Positions 21,501 through 29,416 of a stretch of 40,172 nt of DNA are shown piece by piece; within the stretch, counting starts at the first letter, position 1; each line of letters starts with the position of its first letter. The position numbers and the translations under genes were made by a program. Origin of the DNA: an uncultured Woeseiaceae bacterium (GTDB taxonomy: Bacteria; Pseudomonadota; Gammaproteobacteria; Steroidobacterales; Woeseiaceae); NCBI GenBank assembly GCA_947259285.1, contig CAMYMR010000010.1, positions 41,840 through 82,011 of the forward strand, read 5' to 3'. The notes below the pieces were generated by a model. The model was not told where the DNA came from and ran no database searches. It was given only the letters and a program-made list of their open reading frames with translations.

Positions 21501-22639
21501 GCCATATCCAGTCGCCAGCCCGTGCGCATCTGACCGCTGATGGCGTCTCTTACGACGAAACCATCGCCATCGAAGCCAAGCCAGATCGTGCGGTCCAGGG
21601 CCAGTTCGTTGGTTGCCATTACGACGCCACGGCTGCGTTCCCGGATTTCGAGCGTTGCCCCAGGATCGATCCGAAAGGCCGGGAAATTCTGCCAGTTCGC
21701 AGGAACCTGGACCTGGGCTGGATCGACGGGCGACAGGCCTTCGGCGGCTGTTACTCGCAGGCGGTCGTTGGATTGGTAACTCCAGATCTCCGAGTCGGGC
21801 ATATTCTCGCCGGCCGCCTTATGCGCGATGTTTTGCAGAACACGCGGGCCGCGCGCATTGAGAAACAGGGTCCATCGGCCCGGCCGAACCTGCAGTCGAA
21901 TCTGCCCGTCGGCCTCGAGCCTGGCGGGTAGTTGGCTCTGCAGACTCAGCGGCACGAACCCGTCGGGCAGAACCGGTCCAAAGAGTTCTTCGCGAACGCT
22001 GCCCGACACATCGATCTGAAGCTGGGTCAGCAGTCGTGTCGGCACGTCATCGGCGATCAGCCGGTGTATCTCGGTACGGACGGAGTCGACGGCCCTCGTG
22101 TCACGCTTGCGCTCTCCCAGGAAGATTCCGTTCCGCGTAATTTCCGGGCGCTCTATCCGACGACCATCGACGGTAAGCGTGACCAAGCCGCTGGCGGGCG
22201 GCAGCCGCAACACGCCGGGGCGCTCATCCCACTCGAAGCGACCTGCGACACTGTAATCACCCGGCGCGAGCCGGATGCTCGGAACGCCGTTGCGTGCCAC
22301 GACTTCGACAGCCCGATCATTGGCGGTAACCCGGTCCGGCCAGTAGTTTGGCCCTCCCGGCAGCGCGACCCACTGCTCGTCGGCATAAACCGTCCACCGC
22401 TGCACAAACCTGGCGTCTGCCGCCGTGACGTTCAGCTGTAACGATCCGGGCCACACGCAGAGGAAGTCGCCGCGCTGCTCGGCGGCACGATCAAAATAGA
22501 ACGCGCAAGCCCGATACTCCTTATCTTTGAGCACCCATTGTCGCCAGTCCTGCAAATCGTCCGGCACATAGTCCTGCGCGGCGGCGGAAACAGTAGCCAG
22601 TAACAGAGATGCGATAATAAGCCTGGGTATCGATGACAT
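18572..22639 (-). CDS. large two-module envelope protein, unknown function
   Basis: The 1355-residue protein starts with a signal peptide (about 1-21). It is built from two similar halves. Half 1 (about 22-700) has a CxC-bearing start (Cys45, Cys61), a beta-rich periplasmic region and membrane segments near 472-488, 494-526, 541-560 and 675-697. Half 2 (about 715-1340) begins with a second signal-like hydrophobic stretch (715-735), a Cys pair (757, 761), another beta-rich region and segments near 1172-1190, 1199-1226, 1244-1263 and 1297-1330. Matching landmarks include VALPGGPNYW (91-100) with IPLPGSAEGW (790-799). I recognise no known family. It leads the operon with YjdF, the hydrolase and the ATP-grasp gene. 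Confidence 0.85.
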   Translation of the reverse strand: MSSIPRLIIASLLLATVSAAAQDYVPDDLQDWRQWVLKDKEYRACAFYFDRAAEQRGDFLCVWPGSLQLNVTAADARFVQRWTVYADEQWVALPGGPNYWPDRVTANDRAVEVVARNGVPSIRLAPGDYSVAGRFEWDERPGVLRLPPASGLVTLTVDGRRIERPEITRNGIFLGERKRDTRAVDSVRTEIHRLIADDVPTRLLTQLQIDVSGSVREELFGPVLPDGFVPLSLQSQLPARLEADGQIRLQVRPGRWTLFLNARGPRVLQNIAHKAAGENMPDSEIWSYQSNDRLRVTAAEGLSPVDPAQVQVPANWQNFPAFRIDPGATLEIRERSRGVVMATNELALDRTIWLGFDGDGFVVRDAISGQMRTGWRLDMAAPYALLSARERGNNLLVTEGESPGQTGIELRQTDVSVDALARIDASQKMPVAGWDSRFGAFKATLNLPPGNKLLAAPGVDDARGSWASQWQLLDFFLVLIITIAVWRLLGRGPGVIALLALVLSFHEMYAPSWLWLNLLVAIALMRVAPVGRLRQLVAGYQMLSAAALLIALVPFVASQLRIAIYPQLEPQYNQYQLYEGVVPMTAPADTAVDAVESKASRLRSERVSAEADLMEELVVSGAKRSYDFERYAPNAIVQAGPGIPSWKWNTYTLRFSGPVDAGQEMRLVVLPRWLVSVLRFAEVLLLLLFAAALAAEILNKRWALPGGFKLGRESVASLFAVGLFATMMSVSPSAEADLPDDDLLKELEQRLLEPPDCVPRCAEIVAADVTVGEDEIRMDLTVHAMQDVAIPLPGSAEGWRPELVSVDGTADTRVTRSGNNALWLYVSQGRHRVTVRGTVPAVDSVEVPFPTPPRVVRVQSNGWLIAGVKDRRLLSGSLQLTRLQTSASGDEAVRWESSRFPAFARIERTVELDLDWRVRTTVFRVAPTEGALTLEVPLLAGESIVSGDFAVTEGRVLVSMGPRQNAISWLSDLPRKSPLTLKVEQGAPWKEVWRFAVGNIWNAEFDGVPESNTGDDASDVRVAEFSPRGGEQLTLVATRPAAAQGATLAFDSVKLSTSYGNRSSDTSLSLRYRSTSGAQHVLRLPGDAEVTSVAIDGRSQTMRSESGELALPILPGEHGIEIQWRQSGEMGFRTNTAGVDIGAPSSNIELSLTKPRDRWLLATRGPALGPAVLYWSELAVLILFAFILGRIGLAPLSSWHWLLLGLGFSTFSWPVLGVVVVWLLACGARERWQTEVNWWRFNLIQTGIGGLTIVALLSIVMALPQGLLGTPDMHVAGYKSYGDLVSWFADSSASALPIATVLSVPLWIYKALILAWALWLSFALLRWLPWVWRCFSSHGYWRSRKGEALRPGSEG

Positions 22640-22709
22640 AGCATTCTTCCTGCGGCACTGCTGCTAACACTATACGTCAACGCACCGCGGATGGGATTGG
22701 GGTTTACCG

Positions 22710-22916
22710 TCAATAATGAGGCGGCATTTCATCACCTGAATCACCGGCCGGCGCAGCGTCGGCTATCGCGCGCACTCGCGCAATCAATGACTTGCATTGC
22801 TCGTCAAGCTGCATGATTTTCGCCTGTTGACTGGTCACCGCGTCGTTCAGTTCCTGCAAAAGCTGGTCCTGATAGGCCAGCCTGGTCTCGAGGTCTATGA
22901 AGCGTTGCTCACTCAT
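22710..22916 (-). CDS. slyX: SlyX-family protein
   Basis: The 68-residue protein is a short coiled coil with the SlyX pattern: EQRFIDLETRLAYQDQLLQELN at the start, described by its ends, and a C-terminal PPHY. Function is not known. A start at 22916 is preceded by a strong GGGGAG ribosome-binding site, which favours it over the ATG 24 bases upstream. It lies 70 bases before the large envelope protein on the same strand and diverges from uup, with an 87-base gap. Confidence 0.9.
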   Translation of the reverse strand: MSEQRFIDLETRLAYQDQLLQELNDAVTSQQAKIMQLDEQCKSLIARVRAIADAAPAGDSGDEMPPHY

Positions 22917-23003
22917 TCTGCTCCCCGTTGCTGTTTGCAATTCGAGCCATTACTCGTGAATGATGCATATTAGAATACACGGCTGAACTTCGCAGGATTC
23001 TTC

Positions 23004-24908
23004 ATGTCTCTCCTTCGCTTCGACGGCATCGGACTCGAATTTGGCGATCAGGTCATTCTGCGCGATGCGGAGCTGTCCATCGACGCGGGCGAGCGCATCT
23101 GCCTCATCGGCCGAAACGGCGCGGGCAAGTCCACGACGCTGCAGCTGATCATGGGAAGCCGCGAGCCGGATCGCGGCGAGATCATCAGGAAACCTGACCT
23201 GATCATCAGCCAGCTCGAACAGAACCTGCCCGAAGCGATGGACAGGCGGGTTAGTGATGTCGTCCGCTCAGGTCTGACGCAGGTCGAACGCCTGCTCATC
23301 GACTATGAAAGCCGCTCGAAACTCGAGCTCGACAAACACGGTCTGCGCGAACTCGAGGCCTTACACGCAAAAATCGACGCGCATGACGGTTGGCATCTCG
23401 ACCAGCGTGTAGAAACGACGATCACCGAACTCAATCTGCCGGCGGATGAGTCGCTGAACGAGCTTTCCGGCGGTTGGCGTCGACGCGTCGCATTAGCCAA
23501 AGCCCTTGTTCAAAAGCCCGACTTGCTGCTGCTGGATGAACCGACCAATCACCTCGATATCGCGACCATCAAGTGGCTCGAGGATCGAATCTACGGCTAC
23601 CCGGGAGCGGTTCTTTTTATAACCCATGATCGCGCCTTTCTTCGGCGCCTTGCGACACGCATCGTCGAGATCGACCGCGGCAGACTGACGAGCTGGCCCG
23701 GCGACTACGATAAGTATATGACTCGAAAAGAAAAACTGCTCGATGACGAAGCGGCCGCGAACGCCCGATTCGACAAGAAGCTGGACCAGGAAGAAGCCTG
23801 GGTTCGGCAGGGTATCAAGGCGCGTCGCACGCGAAACGAAGGCCGGGTCCGGAGCCTGCAGAAAATGCGCGCCGAGCGCGAAGCGCGCATCGCGACGGAC
23901 GCTACGGCTCGCATTCACATTGAAGAAGCTGAACAATCGGGGCGCAAAGTCATTCGTGCGCGAAATGTCAGCTACAGCTACGGCAACGAAGATGTCATTC
24001 GCGACTTTTCCATCAAGATCATGCGCGGCGACCGCATTGGGCTGCTCGGAAATAACGGGGTGGGTAAGACGACGCTGCTACGCCTGCTGCTCGGTCAGCT
24101 TACGCCGATGACCGGTACGATCAAGCGGGGCACGAATCTCGAAATCGGCTATTTCGACCAGTTGCGGCAATCCCTCGACCTCGAGAAATCGGTTGCCTAT
24201 AACGTCGGGGAGGGTCGCACCTATATAAAGCTCGACGGCAAGGACCGCCACGTCGTCGGCTATCTGAGGGGCTTTCTATTCAGTCCGAAACGCTCGATGA
24301 CGCCCGTCAAGAGTCTGTCCGGCGGCGAGCGCAACCGGGTAATACTGGCGAAGCTGTTTACACGGCCGGCGAATCTGCTGATCCTCGACGAGCCGACAAA
24401 CGACCTCGATATCGAAACGCTGGAGGTACTCGAGCAGAGGCTCTGCGACTACCGAGGTACCTTGATCGTCGTCAGCCATGATCGACAATTTCTCGATAAC
24501 GTCGTCACGAGCACCGTCGTATTCGAGGAAGATGGCAAAGTGCGCGAATACGTCGGCGGCTATAGCGACTGGCTGCGCCAGGGACATGCGCTCGCCGTGA
24601 CGGATGATCCTGTCGAGGCGTCCCAAGAAAAACGCGCGTCGTCGACACGACGAAAATCCAAGGCTTCGTTCAAGCTCAGCTACAAGGATCAGCGAGAGCT
24701 CGACCAGCTGCCCGCGGAAATTGAGCGGATCGAAGCGCAGGTGCGCGACCTGCAGCATACGGTTGCTCAAGCGGAATTTTATTCGCAGGACGAGACGGTA
24801 GTGCAACAGACGCTCGCCGGCCTCAGCAAGGCCGAGTCGCAGCTGGAGAGCCGTATCGATCGCTGGGTGGAACTCGAACAGTTGCAGGAGTCACTGCGGT
24901 CGCAATGA
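23004..24908 (+). CDS. uup: ABC-F ATPase Uup
   Basis: This is a soluble ABC-F protein with two ATPase domains and no membrane segments; Uup acts on ribosomes or on branched DNA intermediates in E. coli. Walker A motifs are GRNGAGKST (36-44) and GNNGVGKTT (about 350), with signatures LSGGWRRRVALAKAL and LSGGERNRVILAKL. The linker contains the Uup-like NEGRVRSLQKMRAEREAR. A C-terminal coiled coil (about 565-634) typical of Uup follows. The length of 634 matches E. coli (635). An AGGA precedes the ATG. Convergent MAPEG lies 68 bases beyond the stop, and I see no clear terminator between them. Confidence 0.95.
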   Translation: MSLLRFDGIGLEFGDQVILRDAELSIDAGERICLIGRNGAGKSTTLQLIMGSREPDRGEIIRKPDLIISQLEQNLPEAMDRRVSDVVRSGLTQVERLLIDYESRSKLELDKHGLRELEALHAKIDAHDGWHLDQRVETTITELNLPADESLNELSGGWRRRVALAKALVQKPDLLLLDEPTNHLDIATIKWLEDRIYGYPGAVLFITHDRAFLRRLATRIVEIDRGRLTSWPGDYDKYMTRKEKLLDDEAAANARFDKKLDQEEAWVRQGIKARRTRNEGRVRSLQKMRAEREARIATDATARIHIEEAEQSGRKVIRARNVSYSYGNEDVIRDFSIKIMRGDRIGLLGNNGVGKTTLLRLLLGQLTPMTGTIKRGTNLEIGYFDQLRQSLDLEKSVAYNVGEGRTYIKLDGKDRHVVGYLRGFLFSPKRSMTPVKSLSGGERNRVILAKLFTRPANLLILDEPTNDLDIETLEVLEQRLCDYRGTLIVVSHDRQFLDNVVTSTVVFEEDGKVREYVGGYSDWLRQGHALAVTDDPVEASQEKRASSTRRKSKASFKLSYKDQRELDQLPAEIERIEAQVRDLQHTVAQAEFYSQDETVVQQTLAGLSKAESQLESRIDRWVELEQLQESLRSQ

Positions 24909-24976
24909 TACGCGGCCGCAGCGACAGTGCGTCCAGTAAACCTCCGATCAACTAATTCGCGACTGCGTTGCGTTCT

Positions 24977-25363
24977 CTAGAGCAACTGCAGGATGATCGC
25001 AATCTGGCAAACCCAACCAACAGCGAAGGAAAGCGTCCTTACCCATGGAATCGCCATCGTGTAGGAAATGAGGTGCACGACGCGTGCCCAGAAGTACACA
25101 TTGGCCGCCATAACCGTAACATCGTTACTGACTCCGGCGGCGTTTGCGATCAATACGAGTGCAGCGAACACGACGAGGTTTTCAACCGCGTTGTAGTGCG
25201 CGGCTTTCATTTTGGTCGCCCACCCCGACAGCTCCTTCGGCTCCTCCGGATAGCCGACCGCATCCATGATGCCGCGCACCATAATCGTATTGACTATGTA
25301 GGGCATCCACATGATGGCGTTGAGCGCCACGACCCAGGTCAGACTGGTTAATTCACTTGTCAT
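24977..25363 (-). CDS. MAPEG-family membrane protein
   Basis: The 128-residue protein has four hydrophobic segments (about 5-28, 58-76, 84-102 and 107-127) and the MAPEG pattern of an N-terminal helix, a KAAHYNAVENLVVFA stretch in the second helix and a WARVVHLISYTM third helix. MAPEG proteins include microsomal glutathione transferases and related detoxification proteins; bacterial short forms have no assigned reaction. It is the last gene of the minus-strand run starting at 30037. Confidence 0.85.
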   Translation of the reverse strand: MTSELTSLTWVVALNAIMWMPYIVNTIMVRGIMDAVGYPEEPKELSGWATKMKAAHYNAVENLVVFAALVLIANAAGVSNDVTVMAANVYFWARVVHLISYTMAIPWVRTLSFAVGWVCQIAIILQLL

Positions 25364-25404
25364 TTTCTTATTCTCCTTTGATTACGTTCCGCGCGGACAT
25401 TTGT

Positions 25405-25914
25405 CTACGCTTCTGGCAAATCATCTTCCCACGTCAAAAAATAGCATTTGCCTTTGAGGGGTGCGTCATCCGGATACTCCTGCACGACGAAGCCGAGGGA
25501 AAGATAGCAGCGATACGCCGGTCCGTTATCTTTGTAAACGAACAAGGAGTATCGCGTATGACCCGAATGCGTTCGCGCAGCGCTGATCAGCATACGAATG
25601 AGCCGCTTGCCGATGCCGCTTCGTCGCATTTGGGGGTGTGTGATAAGACGCGCAAGATGACCACGATCGTCACGATCATAATACTGGCCAAATCCACACA
25701 TCGCACCATCCGGATCGCGCAAACAGTAGCTGTGGACTTCGTCGAGACGGCAATCGTGGCGGAACGACTGCGGCGTAAACGGATAGCGGAATCTTGGGCC
25801 ACTCCATCGATCGACCGATCGTGCATTCGGAAACCACTGCATCAGTTCTTCGATGTCGGCATCGTAAGGCGGCCCCAGCCTCCAGCCATCGTCGGCGACA
25901 GCGCCAGTTATCAT
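25405..25914 (-). CDS. GNAT-family N-acetyltransferase
   Basis: The 169-residue protein has a GNAT core. The acetyl-CoA pyrophosphate-binding loop is QMRRSGIGKRLIRML (about 100-114), preceded by the beta4 strand GHLARLITHP and followed by the NGPAYRCYLSLGF motif typical of the C-terminal part. The acceptor substrate is unknown. It lies between the MAPEG and TerB-like genes with short gaps, so it is probably co-transcribed. The end of the gene reaches within 13 bases of the TerB stop. Confidence 0.85.
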   Translation of the reverse strand: MITGAVADDGWRLGPPYDADIEELMQWFPNARSVDRWSGPRFRYPFTPQSFRHDCRLDEVHSYCLRDPDGAMCGFGQYYDRDDRGHLARLITHPQMRRSGIGKRLIRMLISAARTHSGHTRYSLFVYKDNGPAYRCYLSLGFVVQEYPDDAPLKGKCYFLTWEDDLPEA

Positions 25915-25926
25915 GACGCCAAACGG

Positions 25927-26397
25927 TTACTTGCCAGGCATCGTCTGTTCGAAGTAACGGTCAAAGGCCCGGTGTACGATGTCGGGTGAAATACCCAGGG
26001 AACTCATTGTAACGTTGTATTGCTCCATCTCCGAAACGTCGCGGCGCCCATCCGCGGCAACGACCTTAAGACCCATTAACGCGATCTCCTCTTTTTCCTG
26101 TTCGGGCAGCGTCGGTGCAAGTTCCGTAAGCAGATCAACCAGCGCGGGTTTGTCAGCCGTCTCCTCCAGCGCGCGCGTAATTAACTCGAGAGACTCGGCG
26201 CCCTGGAGATGGAAGTGTTCCTCGATCAGGTCAATGATCAGCGACGACTCTTCCTGTTCGATCTGCCCGTTAGCGCGCGCGACGGTAATCAAGATCGTCG
26301 CAATCAGGAATTTCAGATCATAGGTCTCCGAGCCTTCTGCTGTATCTACGATCAGCGTCGAGCCTTTGAGCCTTGAGCCAGTTATTTCACTCGTCAC
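25927..26397 (-). CDS. TerB-like tellurite-resistance-domain protein
   Basis: The 156-residue protein is almost entirely helical and acidic. The paired helices with VARANGQIEQEESSLI (about 38-53) and a second LKVVAADGRRDVSEMEQYNV (about 109-128) match the TerB/TerB-like fold, in which a conserved acidic cluster binds metal. No ter genes (terC, terZ) lie nearby, so tellurite resistance is not specifically supported. It sits 7 bases from the DUF1801 gene. Confidence 0.83.
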   Translation of the reverse strand: MTSEITGSRLKGSTLIVDTAEGSETYDLKFLIATILITVARANGQIEQEESSLIIDLIEEHFHLQGAESLELITRALEETADKPALVDLLTELAPTLPEQEKEEIALMGLKVVAADGRRDVSEMEQYNVTMSSLGISPDIVHRAFDRYFEQTMPGK

Positions 26398-26404
26398 GGC
26401 TTTC

Positions 26405-26827
26405 TCATTTCGTTTCGTAATTGTTGCGCATATATTGGACAGAGCGTTCTATCAGTCGTTTCAAAACTTCTTCATCAACATCGGCAAGACGCTTTATGTA
26501 AAGGCAGGATTTACCGGTCTTGTACTTCCCCAGCTTGCCCATTAGCGTCCCGAAATGCTTGAAGCCGGGAATGATGTACAGCGTCATGGCCTGTTTGCGT
26601 GGCGAAAACCCGGTAATCATGAAGTCGCCTTCCCGACCGCTGGCATACCTGTAATGATACTGCCCGAAGCCCACGATATTTGGACCCCACATCCTGGCGC
26701 GAGCACCCGTAGCCCCGCGCATCATGGCAGCCAGTTTCTTAGCGTCGCGGCGTTTCTGTTGATCGTCGATACCATTAATAAACGCCGTAACGCTTAACTT
26801 GGTGGGTATTGTCTTGTTTTCAGCCAT
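26405..26827 (-). CDS. DUF1801 (YdhG-like) protein
   Basis: The 140-residue soluble protein matches the DUF1801 pattern: an early VTAFINGIDDQQKRRDAKKL helix, a mid-protein MWGPNIVGFGQYHYRYASGR block, and a late CLYIKRLADVDEEVLKRLI. Function is unknown. It lies 11 bases after upp and 7 bases before the TerB-like gene, in the compact cluster. Confidence 0.83.
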   Translation of the reverse strand: MAENKTIPTKLSVTAFINGIDDQQKRRDAKKLAAMMRGATGARARMWGPNIVGFGQYHYRYASGREGDFMITGFSPRKQAMTLYIIPGFKHFGTLMGKLGKYKTGKSCLYIKRLADVDEEVLKRLIERSVQYMRNNYETK

Positions 26828-26838
26828 ATCTTCGCACG

Positions 26839-27462
26839 CTAGTGCGACGTGCCGAAGAGCCGATCTCCGGCGTCGCCGAGCCCCGGCACGATGTACTTCT
26901 TTTCATTAAGCTCGTCATCGATCGCAGCGGCATAGATACGCACATCCGGATGCGCTTCTTCGACGAACTCGATGCCTTCGGGACAGGTCACGATACAGAT
27001 TACAATGATGTTGTCGGCGCCGTGTTCCTTTAGCAGGTCGATCGCGCAGACCGTTGAACCGCCGGTGGCCAGCATTGGATCAATGACGATGCAGGTACCG
27101 CCCTTGATCTGTGGTGGAAAACGTTCGTAGTACGAAACCGGCAGCTTGGTTTTTTCGTCGCGGTACACGCCAACGAATCCGACCCTCGCCGTTGGCACGA
27201 GCTCCAGAATCCCTTCGAGCATTCCGACGCCGGCCCTCAATACGGGAATTACGACGATGTCGGTATCGATCTTTCGGCAGGTCGCGCTGGCGACCGGCGT
27301 CTCGACGGTCACCTCTTTGGTCTTGATGTTCTTCAGCGCCTCGTAACAGATGAACTTCGTTATTTCGGTCGACAGCTCGCGAAAGCGCTTATGACCGGTA
27401 TCGACATCTCGGATAATGGCCAGCTTGTGCTGTACGCAGGGATGCTCAATTGATTCAGCCAC
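26839..27462 (-). CDS. upp: uracil phosphoribosyltransferase
   Basis: Upp salvages uracil by joining it to PRPP to give UMP in the cytoplasm. The 207-residue protein matches the family length (208 in E. coli) and carries the PRPP-binding loop CIVIDPMLATGGSTV (around 128-142) and the flexible RDEKTKLPVSYYERFP region (about 105-120). It starts 13 bases downstream of the VOC gene and is followed 11 bases later by the DUF1801 gene. No uraA permease is adjacent, unlike in E. coli. Confidence 0.96.
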   Translation of the reverse strand: MAESIEHPCVQHKLAIIRDVDTGHKRFRELSTEITKFICYEALKNIKTKEVTVETPVASATCRKIDTDIVVIPVLRAGVGMLEGILELVPTARVGFVGVYRDEKTKLPVSYYERFPPQIKGGTCIVIDPMLATGGSTVCAIDLLKEHGADNIIVICIVTCPEGIEFVEEAHPDVRIYAAAIDDELNEKKYIVPGLGDAGDRLFGTSH

Positions 27463-27475
27463 GTCCTATTCTCCG

Positions 27476-27832
27476 TTATTGCTCTGGAACTTCCGACCAC
27501 ATGGCGTATTCGGTGCCAACAGGGTCAACGAAATGAAAACGACGACCCCCCGGGAAAGAAAAGATTTCCTGGCTGATCACACCACCGAGTTGCACGACCC
27601 GCTGCAGATCACGTTCGAGATTCCCGCTGTAGAAGACGAGCAGAACCCCGCTGGATGGCGCAGGTTCCGAAGATCGACGAAAACCGCCGTCGAGGCGACC
27701 ATCGTTGAAGCTCATGTAATCGTCACCCCAATCGGTGAACGACCAGCCGAACAACGACGCAAAGAATTCGCGCGTCTTTTTGAGGTCGGTAACGGGAATT
27801 TCGACGTAGTCGACCCGGTTCTCGGTCCTCAT
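27476..27832 (-). CDS. VOC-family (glyoxalase-like) protein
   Basis: The 118-residue protein is a single-module vicinal-oxygen-chelate protein. It has the DYVEIPVTDLKKTREFFASLFGW beta-alpha unit at the start (described by its ends) and a second half with VLLVFYSGNLERDLQRVVQLGG and FHFVDPVGTEYAMW. Such proteins are usually dimers. The reaction is unknown; relatives include glyoxalases, dioxygenases and fosfomycin-resistance enzymes. It lies between the hypothetical at 27851 and upp. Confidence 0.85.
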   Translation of the reverse strand: MRTENRVDYVEIPVTDLKKTREFFASLFGWSFTDWGDDYMSFNDGRLDGGFRRSSEPAPSSGVLLVFYSGNLERDLQRVVQLGGVISQEIFSFPGGRRFHFVDPVGTEYAMWSEVPEQ

Positions 27833-27850
27833 AAATGGCCTCCTTGGTCG

Positions 27851-28246
27851 CTATGGCCCCTTGAGCTTTAGCAACGGTCTTTCAGCACTAACGAACACCG
27901 TACCAAATTCGCCAGTAATTTCGTATCGGGCATCGGACAGCCGACGAAATCCTGTGATCACTCCGTGACCCAGATTTCCTGCAGTTTCAACGGGTTCGCC
28001 GCCATCCTGACCGGCTGGATCGAAGGCCTCACAAAATGGAAACTCGATGCAAGCCGGACGAATACAGACCTTTTCAGCCGGCCGGGGCTTCTCGTAAAAG
28101 GGATGTCCGGGCATAAGGTAAAGATCGACGTCGATGAAAAGCGTATTGAGCTCGACGTGCCACGACAGCACATATGAACGCAAGAGATCGACATCCGCAA
28201 ACTCGCGGAGCTCTTGCCATTCGGCTTTACCGTCCGGATCACTCAT
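27851..28246 (-). CDS. hypothetical protein
   Basis: The 131-residue soluble protein shows no motif I recognise. It is acidic, with a LRSYVLSWHVELNTLFIDVDLYLMPGHPFYEKP stretch (described by its ends) predicted to form strands, a conserved-looking CIRPACIEFPFCEAF block with three cysteines, and a final beta-strand region. It overlaps no other gene, starts 3 bases after the VIT1-like gene and ends 18 bases before the VOC gene. It is likely real because it fills this space in a tight operon. Confidence 0.7.
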   Translation of the reverse strand: MSDPDGKAEWQELREFADVDLLRSYVLSWHVELNTLFIDVDLYLMPGHPFYEKPRPAEKVCIRPACIEFPFCEAFDPAGQDGGEPVETAGNLGHGVITGFRRLSDARYEITGEFGTVFVSAERPLLKLKGP

Positions 28247-28249
28247 CGA

Positions 28250-28753
28250 TTAGCCAAACCGGGTACTGACCCAGACCCCAATGTAATGGGAAAAAAACAC
28301 GACCAACAGCGCGATCCCCAGATGCTCGGCGATGATTGCCAGGGGCGACTCGTTCTGAGTGCGTGCCAGGAAGTAGCTGAGGACGACGATGACCAGCATG
28401 CCCCACACCACGGAAACGACAACTGCCGTAGATAGTGGCAGCAACAAAAGGGGCACAGCGAAACTGATCGAAAACAAGAATTTCGTCAGAAACGTCATTA
28501 TAGTCGCCGACCAAACGTGATTGTGCGACATATCCGGATCGGATTCCTCGGCCAGGTGAATGCCAAGCGCATCGGACATCGCGTCGGCAACCGCGATAAC
28601 CAGGATTCCGCCGAGTACGGCGGTGATGGATCGGGTGCCGGAGTTCAGGCCGACGATAAGGCCAACGGTCGTGATGACGCCCGAGGTGGCGCCGAAAAAC
28701 AGGCCGGTTCGAGCGCCGTCGTTGTTAAAGAATCCCAGATCTCTCATAGTCAC
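28250..28753 (-). CDS. VIT1/CCC1-like membrane protein, short form
   Basis: The 167-residue protein has about five hydrophobic segments and the opening pattern of the VIT1/CCC1 iron/manganese transporter family: NDGARTGLFFGATSGVITTVGLIVGL, described by its ends, and the second-helix ADAMSDALGIHLAEES. It is shorter than usual family members (about 230 residues) because the cytoplasmic metal-binding domain between the second and third helices is reduced. Transport of ferrous iron or manganese is a family-level inference. It sits 3 bases after the hypothetical gene stop and 3 bases before the acetyltransferase stop. Confidence 0.7.
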   Translation of the reverse strand: MTMRDLGFFNNDGARTGLFFGATSGVITTVGLIVGLNSGTRSITAVLGGILVIAVADAMSDALGIHLAEESDPDMSHNHVWSATIMTFLTKFLFSISFAVPLLLLPLSTAVVVSVVWGMLVIVVLSYFLARTQNESPLAIIAEHLGIALLVVFFSHYIGVWVSTRFG

Positions 28754-28756
28754 TTA

Positions 28757-29272
28757 TTAAAGTTTCATGCCGTATAGACTGATTTCGTCTTCGTCGCCAG
28801 GCATTGTAATACCTCTCTCGAATTGCAGACCAAGTTTCTCGATCAGTCGGATCGACGCGGCGTTTCCGGGAGCCACTATCGCTGCGAGGTATTCGATACC
28901 GAGATCGTCGCGCGCGTGTGCGACGACGGCATGCGCAGCCTCTCCCGCCAGTCCGCAGCCACAGTATTCGGGCAACAGGGCGAAGCCGATATCCGGGTGA
29001 TCCAGATTGTCGCGTCGAAACAGTCCGCAGATACCGACCAGCGCACTGTCCGCCTTTCGCTTTACGCAGTACGGCCCATAGCCATATTGCGTATACAGTT
29101 TGAAAGCGCCTTCGATAAGCGCCGCTTCAGCCTGTTCTATTGTCCGAATCCCGCGGTCACCTACGTAATTAACGAACGCGGGATCGTTCCAGATTGTGAG
29201 CATCAGTGCGGCGTCATCGAGCGTCAACTGGCGCAGGATCAGCCTCTCGGTCTCCAGGCATCCGTCTTGCAT
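28757..29272 (-). CDS. GNAT-family acetyltransferase (RimJ/RimL type)
   Basis: From the ATG at 29272 the protein has 171 residues starting MQDGCLETERLILRQ, the usual RimJ/RimL-like opening. The loop CGCGLAGEAAHAVVAHA (about 104-120) is the acetyl-CoA-binding region and NAASIRLIEKLGLQF the C-terminal motif. The frame is open farther upstream to 29374, but those extra 34 residues match nothing and overlap a small ORF in another frame. The target is unknown; ribosomal proteins, small molecules or antibiotics are possibilities in this family. Confidence 0.85.
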   Translation of the reverse strand: MQDGCLETERLILRQLTLDDAALMLTIWNDPAFVNYVGDRGIRTIEQAEAALIEGAFKLYTQYGYGPYCVKRKADSALVGICGLFRRDNLDHPDIGFALLPEYCGCGLAGEAAHAVVAHARDDLGIEYLAAIVAPGNAASIRLIEKLGLQFERGITMPGDEDEISLYGMKL

Positions 29273-29280
29273 TTCCCTGC

Positions 29281-29388
29281 TCAGCGCCAGGCACCAAAGA
29301 TCAGGCCATGCAACGGCGAATAGCAAGGACCGGCTACCAGGAACCTCGGTGCCGCGGCGGACACAGCCGCCCATAGCTTGACGTCCAT
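29281..29388 (-). CDS. possible 35-residue small protein
   Basis: A 36-codon frame lies between the methyltransferase gene and the acetyltransferase start. Its ATG (29388) is preceded by a well-placed GGGAG six bases upstream. It ends 8 bases before the acetyltransferase ATG. The translation begins MDVKLWAAVSAAAPRF and has a moderately hydrophobic middle. It has no recognised relatives and could be a leader or chance frame. Confidence 0.35.
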   Translation of the reverse strand: MDVKLWAAVSAAAPRFLVAGPCYSPLHGLIFGAWR

Positions 29389-29416
29389 GCGTGTCTCCCG
29401 TACCGCTATGCTTTGT

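Noticed and set aside
29273-29374. upstream extension of the RimJ/RimL-type acetyltransferase
   Set aside because: Unlike the family N-terminus; ATG at 29272 gives the expected opening.
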